DNA from: an uncultured Chromatiaceae bacterium
Lineage (GTDB): Bacteria > Pseudomonadota > Gammaproteobacteria > Enterobacterales > Alteromonadaceae
Direction of reading: 5' to 3'
Assembly (NCBI GenBank): GCA_946482615.1
Contig: CAMLSF010000006.1
Span: 1-54,042, forward strand
Length of the DNA stretch: 54,042 nt
Positions 39,094-50,130 of this stretch are shown here, one piece after another. A program made the position numbers and the translations under genes. The notes beneath the pieces were generated by a model. That model had not been told where the DNA came from. It did no database searches and saw only the letters and a program-made list of their open reading frames with translations. Each line of letters starts with the position of its first letter. Within the stretch, counting starts at the first letter, position 1.

Positions 39094-40539
39094 TCAAGCT
39101 CCCTCGTTTGGTTTTAATGCAGAAATTGCTAATTTAGAAGCGGCCAGTTGTTTGGCCAGCGCGCCTATATTGCCAGCGCCCTGCGTCAGCAATACATCCC
39201 CGTCCTGCAGCACATCGGCTAAAGCTGCTGGTAAGTCGGCAGGTGTCGCTACATAAATAGGATCGAGCTGACCACGGGCCCGGATAGAGCGGCATAAACT
39301 GCGGCTGTCGGCGCCCGGAATAGCGGCTTCGCCTGCGGCATAGACTTCAAGCAATAACAATAAATCGACAGAAGACAGCACTTTGGCGAAGTCTTCGTAT
39401 AAATCACGGGTTCTGGTGTAACGGTGTGGCTGATACGCCATCACAATACGACGTTCCGGCCAGGCGTTACGCGCCGCAGCCAATGTGGCAGCCACTTCAC
39501 TTGGATGGTGGCCATAGTCATCGACCAGCAACACTTTGCCACGGCCTGTATCAAACTCGCCGTATTGCTCAAAACGACGGCCTATACCTTCGAATTTTTT
39601 CAGCGCAGCTAAAATAGCCTCTGTGGCTATACCTTCATCTTTGGCGACCGCAAAAGCAGCTGTTGCGTTCAAAGCATTGTGACGGCCGGCCAGATTCAGC
39701 TCTATTTTGTTGGCACCACCTGCTTTGTCTGTGATGACAAACTGGCTCTGGGTACCGCTCTGACTGAAGTCGCTGATCACATAATCAGCATCTTCACTAA
39801 AGCCATAGGTAATGACAAAACGGCCTATTTGCGGTATTAACTCACGTACCACAGGATCGTCGATACACATCACGGCGACCCCATAAAACGGCAGGTTATG
39901 GCAAAACTCCAGATAGGTGGCTTTCATTTTTTCAAAGTCACCCTGGTAGGTTTCCATATGATCAGGCTCGATATTAGTGATCACGGAAGCCATAGGCTGT
40001 AAATGCAGGAAAGACGCATCGCTTTCATCGGCTTCAGCAATTAAATAACGACCAGAACCTAAGCGGGCATTGGTACCAGCTGAGTTCAGTAAACCACCGA
40101 TGACAAAAGTAGGATCTGTACCAGCTTCGGCAAACACAGAAGCTATCAGGCTGGTGGTAGTGGTTTTACCATGGGTACCGGCAATCGCAATGCCATGGCG
40201 GAAACGCATAAGTTCAGCCAGCATTTCAGCACGGCGCACCAGCGGAATACGGTGTTCAATAGCAGCAGCCACTTCCGGGTTGTCTGTTTTAATAGCGCTG
40301 GAGACAACGACAACGCTGGCTCCTTCGATGTTCTCCGCTTTATGGCCAATCACAATGCAAGCGCCTAACGAAGTTAAACGGTCAACCACAGGATTGGGCG
40401 CTATATCCGACCCTGACACTTTATAACCTTCATTGACTAATACTTCGGCAATACCACCCATACCAGCGCCGCCGATGCCAACGAAGTGGATCCGCTCTAC
40501 CCTGCGCATTGCATTTTTCTTTTGTTGGTTGCTGCTCAT
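39094..40539 (-). CDS. murC: UDP-N-acetylmuramate--L-alanine ligase MurC
   Basis: The 481-residue Mur ligase adds L-alanine to UDP-MurNAc, the first peptide step of wall precursor synthesis. The N-terminal Rossmann loop [12 protein letters not shown] (about 22-33), the ATP loop [12 protein letters not shown] (about 120-131) and the C-terminal [10 protein letters not shown] are diagnostic. Its start overlaps the murG stop by four bases (ATGA), so translation is coupled. Confidence 0.97.
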   Translation of the reverse strand: MSSNQQKKNAMRRVERIHFVGIGGAGMGGIAEVLVNEGYKVSGSDIAPNPVVDRLTSLGACIVIGHKAENIEGASVVVVSSAIKTDNPEVAAAIEHRIPLVRRAEMLAELMRFRHGIAIAGTHGKTTTTSLIASVFAEAGTDPTFVIGGLLNSAGTNARLGSGRYLIAEADESDASFLHLQPMASVITNIEPDHMETYQGDFEKMKATYLEFCHNLPFYGVAVMCIDDPVVRELIPQIGRFVITYGFSEDADYVISDFSQSGTQSQFVITDKAGGANKIELNLAGRHNALNATAAFAVAKDEGIATEAILAALKKFEGIGRRFEQYGEFDTGRGKVLLVDDYGHHPSEVAATLAAARNAWPERRIVMAYQPHRYTRTRDLYEDFAKVLSSVDLLLLLEVYAAGEAAIPGADSRSLCRSIRARGQLDPIYVATPADLPAALADVLQDGDVLLTQGAGNIGALAKQLAASKLAISALKPNEGA

Positions 40540-41633
40540 TTAGTCACACCTGTTACTTCACCACAGACTCTTACAACTTGTTCTGCGGCATCATCTATTG
40601 CTGTTCTGCGGGCATTATTTGCCAAATGACGCAGTGCACTTTTGTCCTGCAACCAGGACTGGAGCAAAGGTAACAAAGCACCTTTACTAAATTCGTTTTG
40701 TGGCAGTAACACTGCTCCTTGTTTTTGCACTAACCAGCTGGCATTGGCGGTTTGGTGATCATCAATAGCTGAGGGCAAAGGCACAAAAACTGCCGCCACA
40801 CCGGCACAGGCCACTTCAGACACTGTTAAGGCACCAGCGCGGCATATCACTAAATCAGCCCAGGTATAAGCCGCAGCCATATCTTCAATAAAAGCGCTGG
40901 CATTGGCTTTTAGCTCAGGTAAAGCGGCATAGGCTTGCTGAACCTGCTGCTCCATCGCTTTACCTGTCTGATGCCTGATATCCAGCTCACCAAACTGAGC
41001 TGCTTGTGCAAATAGCCCAGGCAACTGCTGGTTAAAAACCTGAGCCCCTAAACTGCCACCTACCACTAACACTTTTAAACTTGATGTTGGCGCCTGAAGC
41101 TGCTTTTGCGCAGACACAGCCAGTACTTCAGCACGCACCGGATTACCCACAACCAATCTGTCTTTACGATCGGCAAAAGCTTGTGGAAAGGCCACTAAGA
41201 CTTTTTCCGCAATACGGGCCAATAATCTGTTGGTGGTGCCTGCGACTGCATTTTGTTCATGCACTATTAAAGGCTTACCAGCTAACCAGGCCGCTAAGCC
41301 ACCAGGGCCACTGGCGTAACCACCAAAACCTAACACCAGTTCAGGGTTCAGTTGCCTGACTAAAGCGCGGGCCTGACTGATAGAGCGCCATAACATCAAA
41401 GGGGCTTTTAATAAACTTTTTAACCCTTTGCCGCGTAAACCCGCCACAGCAATGCTGTGGAACGGAAAACCAAACTGCGGTACTAAAGTCGCTTCCATCC
41501 GATCTGCTGTGCCCAGCCAGTGGATAGTCCAGCCTTGTTGTTTTAACAGTTCAGCCACAGCTTTAGCCGGGAAAATATGGCCCCCGGTGCCACCCGCCAT
41601 AATCAATGCAGTTTTTTGTGTCAGCTCAGGCAT
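40536..41633 (-). CDS. murG: Lipid II synthase MurG (N-acetylglucosaminyltransferase)
   Basis: The 365-residue peripheral membrane enzyme adds GlcNAc to lipid I on the cytoplasmic face. The G loops [10 protein letters not shown] near the N-terminus and [10 protein letters not shown] in the middle, and the substrate motif HEQNAVAG, are present. I chose the ATG at 41633, with a strong ribosome site (GGAGG) five bases upstream. Longer starts at 41654 and 41684 lie inside ftsW and lack family support. It overlaps ftsW by eight bases and murC by four. Confidence 0.96.
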   Translation of the reverse strand: MPELTQKTALIMAGGTGGHIFPAKAVAELLKQQGWTIHWLGTADRMEATLVPQFGFPFHSIAVAGLRGKGLKSLLKAPLMLWRSISQARALVRQLNPELVLGFGGYASGPGGLAAWLAGKPLIVHEQNAVAGTTNRLLARIAEKVLVAFPQAFADRKDRLVVGNPVRAEVLAVSAQKQLQAPTSSLKVLVVGGSLGAQVFNQQLPGLFAQAAQFGELDIRHQTGKAMEQQVQQAYAALPELKANASAFIEDMAAAYTWADLVICRAGALTVSEVACAGVAAVFVPLPSAIDDHQTANASWLVQKQGAVLLPQNEFSKGALLPLLQSWLQDKSALRHLANNARRTAIDDAAEQVVRVCGEVTGVTK

Positions 41634-42825
41634 GAGGACCTCCGCTGATGGCATGACGGCCTTTGAGCCGGACTTCAAAATCAATGCGGATTAACAGGGC
41701 CGCAGCAACCAACATAATGATCAGGCTACTGCCGCCTGAACTGATAAAAGGCAAAGTTAACCCTTTGGTGGGCAACACGCCGCTGGCCACACCAACGTTT
41801 ACGCAGGTTTGAAAACCAATCCAAATCGCCAGCGCATAAGCTAAAAAGCCATGGAAACTCATGCCTTTAAACAAGGCTTTGTTACCAATCCACAAAGCAC
41901 GGCTGACCAGTAAAAACAGCAGACAAAGCACCACAAAAACCCCGATCAGGCCTGTTTCTTCGGCTATCACAGCAAAAATAAAGTCGGTATGGGCTTCGGG
42001 TAAATATTCCAGTTTTTGTACGCTGTTGCCAAGGCCCTGACCAAACCAACTGCCACGGCCAAAAGCCATCAAAGATTGCGTCAACTGATAACCACTGCCA
42101 AAAGGGTCTGCCCATGGATCTAAAAAGGAGGTCACACGACGCCAACGGTATTCGCTGTAAACAATTAACACCCCTATGGCGGCCAAACCGGTAAAAATCA
42201 GACAAAAGAACTGCCACAACTTAGCGCCGGCCAAAAACAGCAGTACCACCGAAGTGGCAAACATCACTATCACTGTTCCCAGGTCGGGTTGCATTAACAA
42301 CAAAACAGCCAAAATAAACATAATAATCAATGGCTTGATAAAACCTTTAATGTTCTCTCTGACTTCCTCATGCTTACGTACCAGATAGCTGGACAGGTAG
42401 ACAAAAAAGAATAACTTGGCAGGTTCAGCCGCTTGAATATTGATAGGGCCCAACGCCAGCCAGCGGGTGGAACCATTGACATTACGGCCAAACAACAAGA
42501 CTGCAATCAGCAGCACCAAGGCCAGCATCAATAACAATATATTGGTGTTATGCCACCAGGACACTGGGACATTGAGCACCATATAAGCCGCAGCGAAGCC
42601 AATAAACAAATACACTAAATGCCGGATGGTAAAATGCAGCGGATTGCCGTGTAAGCGTTCAGCCACTGGCACTGAAGCGCTGGTGACCATAATAATGCCA
42701 ACACCAATCACCAGAACCAACAACACTAAAAACAGCTTGTCGTAGCTGTTGGCTTCGTCACGTTGCCACCACTGGGCTATAGCTTCAGTGGGTGAAGGGA
42801 TCAGGTTCAGCAGCATTTGCTTCAT
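41626..42825 (-). CDS. ftsW: Septal peptidoglycan glycosyltransferase FtsW
   Basis: The 399-residue SEDS-family membrane protein polymerises lipid II at the septum together with FtsI. About ten membrane helices can be read, and the SEDS signatures LDPWADPFGSGYQ and PTKGLTLPFISSGGSS are intact. I chose the ATG at 42825, whose ATGA overlaps the murD stop. A GTG two codons upstream is the alternative. murG follows with an eight-base overlap. Confidence 0.96.
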   Translation of the reverse strand: MKQMLLNLIPSPTEAIAQWWQRDEANSYDKLFLVLLVLVIGVGIIMVTSASVPVAERLHGNPLHFTIRHLVYLFIGFAAAYMVLNVPVSWWHNTNILLLMLALVLLIAVLLFGRNVNGSTRWLALGPINIQAAEPAKLFFFVYLSSYLVRKHEEVRENIKGFIKPLIIMFILAVLLLMQPDLGTVIVMFATSVVLLFLAGAKLWQFFCLIFTGLAAIGVLIVYSEYRWRRVTSFLDPWADPFGSGYQLTQSLMAFGRGSWFGQGLGNSVQKLEYLPEAHTDFIFAVIAEETGLIGVFVVLCLLFLLVSRALWIGNKALFKGMSFHGFLAYALAIWIGFQTCVNVGVASGVLPTKGLTLPFISSGGSSLIIMLVAAALLIRIDFEVRLKGRHAISGGPHA

Positions 42826-44147
42826 AACCACACCTTCTGCACAGCAGCCGCAAATTGCTGACCACGGTCCTCGTAATTTTTAAACATATCCAGACTGGCG
42901 CAGGCAGGAGACAACAACACCAAATCATTGGCTGTGGCCAGTTGAGCCGCAGTTTTGACTGCCGCCAGTAAATCTTTCACTTCAAAGCTGCCCGCTTTTA
43001 ATGCTGCTATCGCAGGACCATCCTGCCCTAAAGTAATAAGGTGATCGACGTCACGATTCAGCACTGTGGCCAATTCACTGAAATCAGCGCCTTTACCATC
43101 GCCACCCGCTATTAAAATCAGTTTGCCTTTCACTTCAGAGCGTAAACCTGCAATAGCAGCCAAAGTCGCTCCGACATTGGTGGCTTTAGAGTCATTGACC
43201 CAGCGAACGCCTTTATGATCCAGCACTAACTGACAACGATGTGGTAAAGACACAAAGGTTTTTAATGCCTGAATTAAACCATCCCGGCTTGCACCTGCGG
43301 CTAACGCTAAAGCACAACTGGCCAGAGCATTAAACTGATTGTGCAGACCAACAATAGTCATTTCACGCACTGGCATTAAAAGCTCGCCCTGAACTTGCAA
43401 CCAGCTTTCGCCCTGATGCTGAACCACGCCATAATCAGCACCTGCTAAATCTAAAGCCAGAGATGAAACTGAAGTCTGTGGTGTGGTTAAAGCATCGGCT
43501 TTATTGTAAATCGCCAGCTCCGTGCCCTGATAAACCCGTTGTTTCGACGCAGCATAAGCGGCCATAGTGCCGTATCTGTCCATATGATCTTCAGTCACAT
43601 TCAAAATACAGGCGGCTTTGCTTTGTAGCGAGTGCGTGGTATCAAGCTGAAAGCTCGACAGTTCCAGCACAAAGACATCGGCGTCACTTTGCGGTGCATC
43701 CAGAATAGGCAAACCAATATTGCCTGCTGCCACGGCCCGTAAGCCGGAACATTGCAGCATATGGGCTGTTAAACTGGTGACTGTCGATTTGCCATTGGCA
43801 CCTGTAATAGCCAGCACAGGTTTCTGGTTTTGCAGTGCAAACAGCTCGACATCACCAATCAGATGAGCACCCTGGGCTAAAGCAAAACGTATAGCCGGAT
43901 GTTTAGGATCCAGGCCAGGACTGACGATCAACACATCCATATGAGCTAAGCGGTTGGCGTCCAGTTCACCTAAATAAATACCGTCCACTTTGTCGGCCGG
44001 AATTTGCTCCAGCCCTGACACTTTTAAGCGGGTATCCATCAGCACTGGTTTCACGCCTTGTTTCAGCAAAAAGCGTACTGTGGCCAGACCTGAAAGGCCC
44101 AGTCCTATCACAGCAACACGTTTTCCCTGGAACAACTTAGCGTTCAT
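42822..44147 (-). CDS. murD: UDP-N-acetylmuramoylalanine--D-glutamate ligase MurD
   Basis: The 441-residue cytoplasmic Mur ligase adds D-glutamate to UDP-MurNAc-L-Ala. The N-terminal loop VIGLGLSGLATVRF, the ATP loop ITGANGKSTVTSL (about 114-126), NVTEDHMDRYG and the C-terminal SPACASLDMFKNYEDRG are characteristic. It starts three bases after the mraY stop and overlaps ftsW by four bases, as expected inside the dcw operon. Confidence 0.97.
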   Translation of the reverse strand: MNAKLFQGKRVAVIGLGLSGLATVRFLLKQGVKPVLMDTRLKVSGLEQIPADKVDGIYLGELDANRLAHMDVLIVSPGLDPKHPAIRFALAQGAHLIGDVELFALQNQKPVLAITGANGKSTVTSLTAHMLQCSGLRAVAAGNIGLPILDAPQSDADVFVLELSSFQLDTTHSLQSKAACILNVTEDHMDRYGTMAAYAASKQRVYQGTELAIYNKADALTTPQTSVSSLALDLAGADYGVVQHQGESWLQVQGELLMPVREMTIVGLHNQFNALASCALALAAGASRDGLIQALKTFVSLPHRCQLVLDHKGVRWVNDSKATNVGATLAAIAGLRSEVKGKLILIAGGDGKGADFSELATVLNRDVDHLITLGQDGPAIAALKAGSFEVKDLLAAVKTAAQLATANDLVLLSPACASLDMFKNYEDRGQQFAAAVQKVWL

Positions 44148-44150
44148 CTT

Positions 44151-45233
44151 TTATCTCAGTTTTAAAGTAGCTAAACCAATCAGCACAAAAATGACCGACA
44201 GAATCCAGAACCGCACTATAACGCGGGGTTCAGGCCAGCCTTTTAATTCGTAATGGTGGTGAATAGGCGCCATACGGAAAATCCGCTGGCCGCGCAATTT
44301 GTAAGAACCCACCTGCAAAATCACAGACACTGTTTCCATCACAAAGACGCCGCCCATAATAAAGAGTACGATTTCCTGACGGACTAAAATGGCAATGACG
44401 CCTAAAACCGCACCTAAGGCTAAAGAACCTACATCGCCCATAAAAACCTGAGCCGGGTAAGTGTTAAACCAAAGGAAACCCAGACCTGCGCCGACTAAAG
44501 CTGCACAGACCACCACCAGTTCACTGGCATGAGGCAGATAAGGAATATTCAGGTAAGTGGCAAAATTCACGTTGCCGCTGGCGTAAGCGATAATGGCAAA
44601 AGCAAAGGCCACCATAATGGTGGGCACTATGGCTAAACCATCTAAACCGTCGGTTAAGTTCACCGCATTGCTGGTACCCACTATGACGAAATAACACAAG
44701 GCAATAAAGATAAAGCCCAGCTGTGGCAGCACGTCTTTAATAAAAGGCACCACTAAACTGGTTTCGGCCGGACGTTCTGCCGAGGCATACAGAAAAAAGG
44801 CAATAGCCACAGCAAACAAGGACTGCCAGAAGTATTTCCATTTGGCGATTAAACCTTTTGGATCTTTACGTACCACTTTGCGGTAGTCGTCAATAAAACC
44901 AATCCAGCCAAAACTGACCAGGGTAAAAATCACCACCCAGACGTATTTGTTCGCCAAATCAGCCCACAACAAAATACTGGTCAGCACTGAACCTAAAATC
45001 AGCAAACCACCCATAGTTGGAGTGCCTTTTTTTGAGAAGTGGCTTTGTGGGCCATCATCCCGTACGGTTTGACCAATTTGCAGTTTTTGTAATTTAGCGA
45101 TCAGCTTAGGGCCAAAATACAGGCTCAGCATTAAGGCGGTTAAAATGCCCAGAATAGACCTGAAGGTCAGGTAACTGAATACGTTAAAGGCATTGATATA
45201 TTGAGTTAAATACTCGGCTAACCACACTAACAT
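44151..45233 (-). CDS. mraY: Phospho-N-acetylmuramoyl-pentapeptide transferase MraY
   Basis: The 360-residue integral membrane enzyme makes lipid I from UDP-MurNAc-pentapeptide and undecaprenyl phosphate. Ten membrane helices, the DDYRKV and [10 protein letters not shown] magnesium motifs and the [15 protein letters not shown] loop are present. I chose the ATG at 45233, which gives MLVWLAEYL and the same 360 residues as E. coli. A start at 45254 would add seven residues inside murF. It overlaps murF by seven bases. Confidence 0.97.
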   Translation of the reverse strand: MLVWLAEYLTQYINAFNVFSYLTFRSILGILTALMLSLYFGPKLIAKLQKLQIGQTVRDDGPQSHFSKKGTPTMGGLLILGSVLTSILLWADLANKYVWVVIFTLVSFGWIGFIDDYRKVVRKDPKGLIAKWKYFWQSLFAVAIAFFLYASAERPAETSLVVPFIKDVLPQLGFIFIALCYFVIVGTSNAVNLTDGLDGLAIVPTIMVAFAFAIIAYASGNVNFATYLNIPYLPHASELVVVCAALVGAGLGFLWFNTYPAQVFMGDVGSLALGAVLGVIAILVRQEIVLFIMGGVFVMETVSVILQVGSYKLRGQRIFRMAPIHHHYELKGWPEPRVIVRFWILSVIFVLIGLATLKLR

Positions 45234-46603
45234 GAGCTGATCTCCTGCTGACATCTTTCTAGCAAGTCCTGCACGACCAATTCCATTTTGGCGCTGCGCG
45301 AGCCCTTGACCAGCACAGTCGCATCGGACTGTTCATCAAGGATCGGGCTTAACTTTTGGATCAGTTGCTGACGGGAACTAAAATGGGCCCCTTGGCCGTT
45401 AAATAAATCACTGGCGCTCTGTGATAACACACCCAGGGTGAATAACAGATTAATCCCCTTTTGTTTGGCGTATAAACCTACTTCTTCATGGTATAAACGG
45501 GCATCAGCGCCCAGTTCGCCCATATCGCCAAAAACTAACACTCTGAACCCCGGATAAGTCGCCAATAAATCGATAGCGGCTTTGGTGGATTCAGAATTCG
45601 CATTGTAGGTATCGTCAATCAGCCGCAATTTGTTGCTGGCTTGAGTGACATTAATACGGCCTTTGACAGGTTTCATCGCCGCTAAACCTAACTGCACGTC
45701 GGTCAGGCTGGCACCTAAAGTCAAAGTTGCTGCCGCTGCAGCTAAAGCGTTGGCGACATTATGTTTACCAGGCAATACCAGCTGAATAAAAATCCGGCCT
45801 TGTGGGCAAACTAAATCAAAACTGGCACAGCCCTGTTCATTCAGCACTATATGTTCAGCGCTGAAATCAGCGGCCTGAGTGCTGCTGAAGGTCAGTACCT
45901 TTTTATCCTGTAAACGTTTTAGCCAGTAGTCAGAAAACTCGCTGTCCAGTGGCACTATAGCCACACCGTCCTGGCCTAAAGAGCCATAAATTTCGCCTTT
46001 AGCCCGGGCCACGCCAAACAAGTCACCAAAACCTTCCAGATGAGCAGCCGCCACATTGGTGATAATGGACACTTCAGGTTTTACTAATGACGAGGTGTAA
46101 GCAATCTCACCTAAATGATTGGCACCCAATTCCATCACAGCGTACTGATGCTGCTCTGTTAAACGTAATAAGGTTAAAGGCGCACCTATATCGTTATTAA
46201 AATTGCCGGCTGTCGCCAGCACATTGCCGATACGGTCCAAAATAGCAGCCATCATTTCTTTGACCGTAGTTTTACCTACGCTACCGGTCACAGCGACTGA
46301 CTTAGGATTGACCTTTTGTTTGACTGCAGCACCTAAAGCGCCCAAAGCTAAGCGGGTGTCGGCGACAATAATTTGCGGCACAGCTATATCCAGCTGCTGC
46401 TCCACTATCAAAGCCACAGCACCTTTAGCAATCACATCTGCCGCAAACTGATGACCATCAAAATTCGGGCCTTTTAAGGCGATAAACAAATCGCCCTGAT
46501 TAATATTGCGGCTGTCAGTGCTGACGCTCAGAATTTGAATATCAGCGCCAACCAGCTGTCCCTGCACTAACTGTGCTATTTCTTTTGTTTGTAAAGGGAT
46601 CAT
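45227..46603 (-). CDS. murF: UDP-MurNAc-tripeptide--D-Ala-D-Ala ligase MurF
   Basis: The 458-residue cytoplasmic ligase adds the D-Ala-D-Ala dipeptide made by Ddl, giving the full pentapeptide. Seen are the ATP loop [13 protein letters not shown] (about 105-117), [24 protein letters not shown] and [10 protein letters not shown]. Length is near E. coli MurF (452). It overlaps both murE (four bases) and mraY (seven bases). Confidence 0.96.
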   Translation of the reverse strand: MIPLQTKEIAQLVQGQLVGADIQILSVSTDSRNINQGDLFIALKGPNFDGHQFAADVIAKGAVALIVEQQLDIAVPQIIVADTRLALGALGAAVKQKVNPKSVAVTGSVGKTTVKEMMAAILDRIGNVLATAGNFNNDIGAPLTLLRLTEQHQYAVMELGANHLGEIAYTSSLVKPEVSIITNVAAAHLEGFGDLFGVARAKGEIYGSLGQDGVAIVPLDSEFSDYWLKRLQDKKVLTFSSTQAADFSAEHIVLNEQGCASFDLVCPQGRIFIQLVLPGKHNVANALAAAAATLTLGASLTDVQLGLAAMKPVKGRINVTQASNKLRLIDDTYNANSESTKAAIDLLATYPGFRVLVFGDMGELGADARLYHEEVGLYAKQKGINLLFTLGVLSQSASDLFNGQGAHFSSRQQLIQKLSPILDEQSDATVLVKGSRSAKMELVVQDLLERCQQEISSC

Positions 46604-48081
46604 AAAGCAGTCTCCGTCACCAGTTGTCGGACAAAGGCACGTTCGTCGTAAGGTAAAACTTCATGGCCAATAATTTGATAATCTTCGTGGCCTTTACCGG
46701 CGATCAACACCAGATCACCAGCTTTGGCTTGTTCTAAAGCAATGCGTATCGCCGTTTTACGATCGGCGATCAGCTGATACTGCTGCTCTGTGCAACCTGC
46801 GGCTATATCCAGACAAATGGCCATCACATCTTCAGTGCGGGGATTGTCGGCAGTAATAATTAACTGATCCGCTAAACGCTCTGCGATTGCGCCCATTAAA
46901 GGCCGTTTGCCTTTATCCCTGTCGCCACCACAACCAAACACCACCCACAGCTGGCCCTGACAATGGTTACGCACTGCAATTAACGTTTGCTCCAGCGCGT
47001 CCGGCGTATGGGCATAATCCACCACAGCCATTACCTGACGCTCGGCCTGATAAAACTGTTCGATCCGACCAGGCACACTGCATAATTGCTCTGCTGCACG
47101 AACTAAAGCCTCAAAGCTATAACCTAATTGCAGCATGGCGCCGATGGCGGCCAATACGTTTTGAATATTAAATTCACCCAGCACTTTCAGCTGCAACTGC
47201 TGTTGCCCTAAATGGCTGGTTAAACGGAACTGATAACCCAGTGGGGTGATTTCCAGTTGGTCGTAAGCCAGATACTGGCTATAGCCCTGACAATCTTTCA
47301 GCTGACCATAAGCCAATACAGGCAAAGTGCAGTCCGCTGCTAATTGGCGACCAAACTCATCGGAAACATGAATCACAGCTTTTTTAGCCAAAGCAGCTTT
47401 AAACAGCAGAGCTTTGGCTTCGCCATAGGCTTGCATAGTGCCGTGATAATCCAGATGGTCGCGGGTTAAGTTGGTAAAGACGGCCACGTCAAACTGCAGG
47501 CCAGCGACACGTTGTTGCACCAGCGCATGAGAAGATACTTCCATCGCCACCAGAGCTTTGCTTTTGGCGGCTTTTGTCTGGTCAATCTGGTGAAGAATAC
47601 GGTGAATATCCACCAGATGTGGTGTGGTGTTATTCAGTGCTGTCAGGCTGCGGTAATCGCCATAACCTAAAGTACCAATCACAGCGCCCTGTTGCTGTAA
47701 TAACACAGCCAGCTGATTAACAAAAATGGCGGTGCTGGATTTACCGTTGGTGCCGGTAATACCGACCAGCTGTTGAGCATCATGCGGATAAAAAGCGGCA
47801 GCTAAGGCAGGCAATAGTTCCACCAGTTCAGGCACCAGCACAATGCGTTCATCACTCAGCGCGCCCTGAGTATCGGTCAGTACCAGCACTGCACCTGCAG
47901 CTAAAGCTTTTTCAATAAACTGATTGCCATGAGTTTTAGTGCCAGGCAGCGCCAAAAACACATCACCACTTTGTACTTCAGCACTGTTGATCCGCAGATC
48001 CTGTAATGGCAATGCAGCCAGAGGTGCTGGCAACTGGATTTTAAAAGCAGTCAGCCACTGCTGTAGTGAGTTAACCTGCAT
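46600..48081 (-). CDS. murE: UDP-MurNAc-L-Ala-D-Glu--meso-diaminopimelate ligase MurE
   Basis: The 493-residue ligase adds the third stem-peptide residue. The motif DNPRTED near residue 390 is the signature for meso-diaminopimelate, not lysine, so the wall is of the usual Gram-negative type. The ATP loop GITGTNGKSSTAIF and CGGDRDKGKRPLM are intact. I chose the ATG at 48081 (MQVNSLQQWL), which fits the 495 residues of E. coli. A start at 48132 would only add residues overlapping ftsI. The overlap with ftsI is 11 bases. Confidence 0.96.
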   Translation of the reverse strand: MQVNSLQQWLTAFKIQLPAPLAALPLQDLRINSAEVQSGDVFLALPGTKTHGNQFIEKALAAGAVLVLTDTQGALSDERIVLVPELVELLPALAAAFYPHDAQQLVGITGTNGKSSTAIFVNQLAVLLQQQGAVIGTLGYGDYRSLTALNNTTPHLVDIHRILHQIDQTKAAKSKALVAMEVSSHALVQQRVAGLQFDVAVFTNLTRDHLDYHGTMQAYGEAKALLFKAALAKKAVIHVSDEFGRQLAADCTLPVLAYGQLKDCQGYSQYLAYDQLEITPLGYQFRLTSHLGQQQLQLKVLGEFNIQNVLAAIGAMLQLGYSFEALVRAAEQLCSVPGRIEQFYQAERQVMAVVDYAHTPDALEQTLIAVRNHCQGQLWVVFGCGGDRDKGKRPLMGAIAERLADQLIITADNPRTEDVMAICLDIAAGCTEQQYQLIADRKTAIRIALEQAKAGDLVLIAGKGHEDYQIIGHEVLPYDERAFVRQLVTETAL

Positions 48082-49825
48082 TAGGCACCCCACTGACTTT
48101 GGTAATACGGCTGTCGTTAGCGTCAGGTGCAATATTTAATAGCTGCAACGCAGCGCCTGAGACTGCAGAGAATACCGGAGCCGCCACTTCACCGCCGTAG
48201 TAATAATCGCCACTGGGTTCGTTGATAATGACCACCACAGCAATACGAGGATCAGAAATAGGTGCTATACCGGCAAAAGAGCCAATGTAATCATCGCTGT
48301 AACCACGAATACCGGCCTTTTTCGCAGTCCCTGTTTTACCACCAACTCTATAACCCGGCACTGCAGCTTTTTTCGCACTGCCGCCCGGGCCTACTACAGC
48401 TTCTAACATGGCGACCATATTGTCTGCATGTTCTTCGCTGACCACACGCTCACCTAAAGGCTTTTTCGTATTTTTAAAAATGGATAAAGGATAAGACACC
48501 CCACCATTGCCTATAGTGGCGTAAATACGGGCCAGCTGTACGGCGTTGACGGTAAAGCTATAACCAAAGGAGATAGTGGCTAAGGCATGTTCACCCCAAC
48601 GGCGTTGTTCACGTAAAACGCCCGGGGTTTCGCCCGTCAGGCCTAACCCTGTTTCAGAGCCGACGCCCATCTTGTAATACATGTCGAGGAATTTGTCGGT
48701 TGGCAGACCTAAAGCTAAACGGGTGACCCCTATGTTACTGGACTTGCGCATAATGCCGGTTAAGTCCAAATCGCCATAACCGTTGATATCCCGTACTAAA
48801 CGACCACCAATACGCACAGGGCCATAACCCGTGGAGATGACAGTGTTCATAGTGGCAGTGCCGTTTTCTAAAGCCGCTAACACAGGCAAAGGTTTAATGG
48901 TCGAACCTGGTTCAAAAGTGTCGGTAATAGCGCGGTTGCGGTATCTGTTGCTGTCGGTATTTTTTCTGTTGTTTGGGTTATACGACGGTGCATTGGCCAA
49001 AGCCAGCACTTCACCGTTGTGTACATCCACCACCACCACAGAGCCTGAGGTCGCGCCAAACTGCATCACCGCCTTTTTCAGTTCACGATAGGCCACAGCC
49101 TGAATACGCTGGTCGATACTCAATTGAATATTATTGGACGCCTGACCGTCGGTTTGAGACAACACTTCAATTTCACGGCCCTTGGCATCTTTACGCACGG
49201 TTTTCAGTGCAGGCTTGCCGGTTAACACGTCGTTAAACTGACGTTCAATGCCTTCCATGCCCTGATCGTCCACATTGGTAAAACCTAGCAAGTGAGCCGT
49301 CACTTCACCGGCCGGATAATAACGACGTGATTCCTGCACAAAAGCAATACCAGGAATTTTCAGCTGTTTGATGTAATCCACAGTGGCAGGACTGGCCTGA
49401 CGCTGCAGATAAACAAAACGTTTGGAATCGTCACCACCAATTTTATCCGACAACTGCTGTGGACTGATTTGCAGCATATCCGCCAGCGCATGCCAACGGC
49501 GTTCATCGATTTTATGTCTGTTGCGGATCACCAGTTGCGGATCGGCCCAAATGGACTGGACCGGCACGCTGACCGCCAGTTCTTCGCCATTGCGGTCTAA
49601 AATCATGCCACGCATCGCAGCGTCAGATTTCACCCTCAGAGTGCGCATATCGCCCTGTTCCAGCAGCATTTCAGGCTCTAACACCTGCAAATAAGCAGCA
49701 CGGATAATCAGACCGCTGAACACCGCAAATAAGGAGATAATTACAAAAGCAAAACGCCAACTGATGACAGTCGGCTGTTGATTCTTTTTTGCCTGCTTTT
49801 TAGGTGCTGCCGGTTTTTTTATCAT
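48071..49825 (-). CDS. ftsI: Septal transpeptidase FtsI (PBP3)
   Basis: The 584-residue class B penicillin-binding protein cross-links septal peptidoglycan with FtsW. It has a basic cytoplasmic tail, one membrane helix (about 24-45), the pedestal domain and the transpeptidase domain. The latter carries the active-site serine in STIK (S308), SSN near 363 and KTGT near 494. Length matches E. coli FtsI (588). It overlaps ftsL by four bases upstream. Confidence 0.96.
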   Translation of the reverse strand: MIKKPAAPKKQAKKNQQPTVISWRFAFVIISLFAVFSGLIIRAAYLQVLEPEMLLEQGDMRTLRVKSDAAMRGMILDRNGEELAVSVPVQSIWADPQLVIRNRHKIDERRWHALADMLQISPQQLSDKIGGDDSKRFVYLQRQASPATVDYIKQLKIPGIAFVQESRRYYPAGEVTAHLLGFTNVDDQGMEGIERQFNDVLTGKPALKTVRKDAKGREIEVLSQTDGQASNNIQLSIDQRIQAVAYRELKKAVMQFGATSGSVVVVDVHNGEVLALANAPSYNPNNRKNTDSNRYRNRAITDTFEPGSTIKPLPVLAALENGTATMNTVISTGYGPVRIGGRLVRDINGYGDLDLTGIMRKSSNIGVTRLALGLPTDKFLDMYYKMGVGSETGLGLTGETPGVLREQRRWGEHALATISFGYSFTVNAVQLARIYATIGNGGVSYPLSIFKNTKKPLGERVVSEEHADNMVAMLEAVVGPGGSAKKAAVPGYRVGGKTGTAKKAGIRGYSDDYIGSFAGIAPISDPRIAVVVIINEPSGDYYYGGEVAAPVFSAVSGAALQLLNIAPDANDSRITKVSGVPNAG

Positions 49826-50130
49826 GGTTCCTGCACCACCACATCTTGCGGGCCGCTGGGCCTGACCATATTCAGTTTGGTCGCTGCCAGCTCTTCCACC
49901 CTGCTGTGTTCAGACAAGGCGCGTTGCTCCAGCAATAAATTGCGCCACTCCATTTCCAGGGTGTCGCGTTGTTGCAAAATTTTATCTTCATACATCGTCA
50001 GTTGGCGGTTCATATGAGTGAACTCGACGACCGCCAAAGCAGAACCTAAACAGCATAAGATCAACACCAGCAGAAATTTATGCTGCCAGATGTCGCTTAC
50101 AATCAGACGGTTCAGTTTAATGGCGCTCAT
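49822..50130 (-). CDS. ftsL: Cell division protein FtsL
   Basis: The 102-residue bitopic protein forms the FtsQLB complex. A short N-terminal tail is followed by a membrane helix (about 15-37) and a periplasmic coiled coil (about 40-85, rich in Glu, Arg and Leu). Sequence conservation in this family is low, so the call rests on layout, length and its place between rsmH and ftsI. It overlaps both neighbours by four bases. Confidence 0.92.
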   Translation of the reverse strand: MSAIKLNRLIVSDIWQHKFLLVLILCCLGSALAVVEFTHMNRQLTMYEDKILQQRDTLEMEWRNLLLEQRALSEHSRVEELAATKLNMVRPSGPQDVVVQEP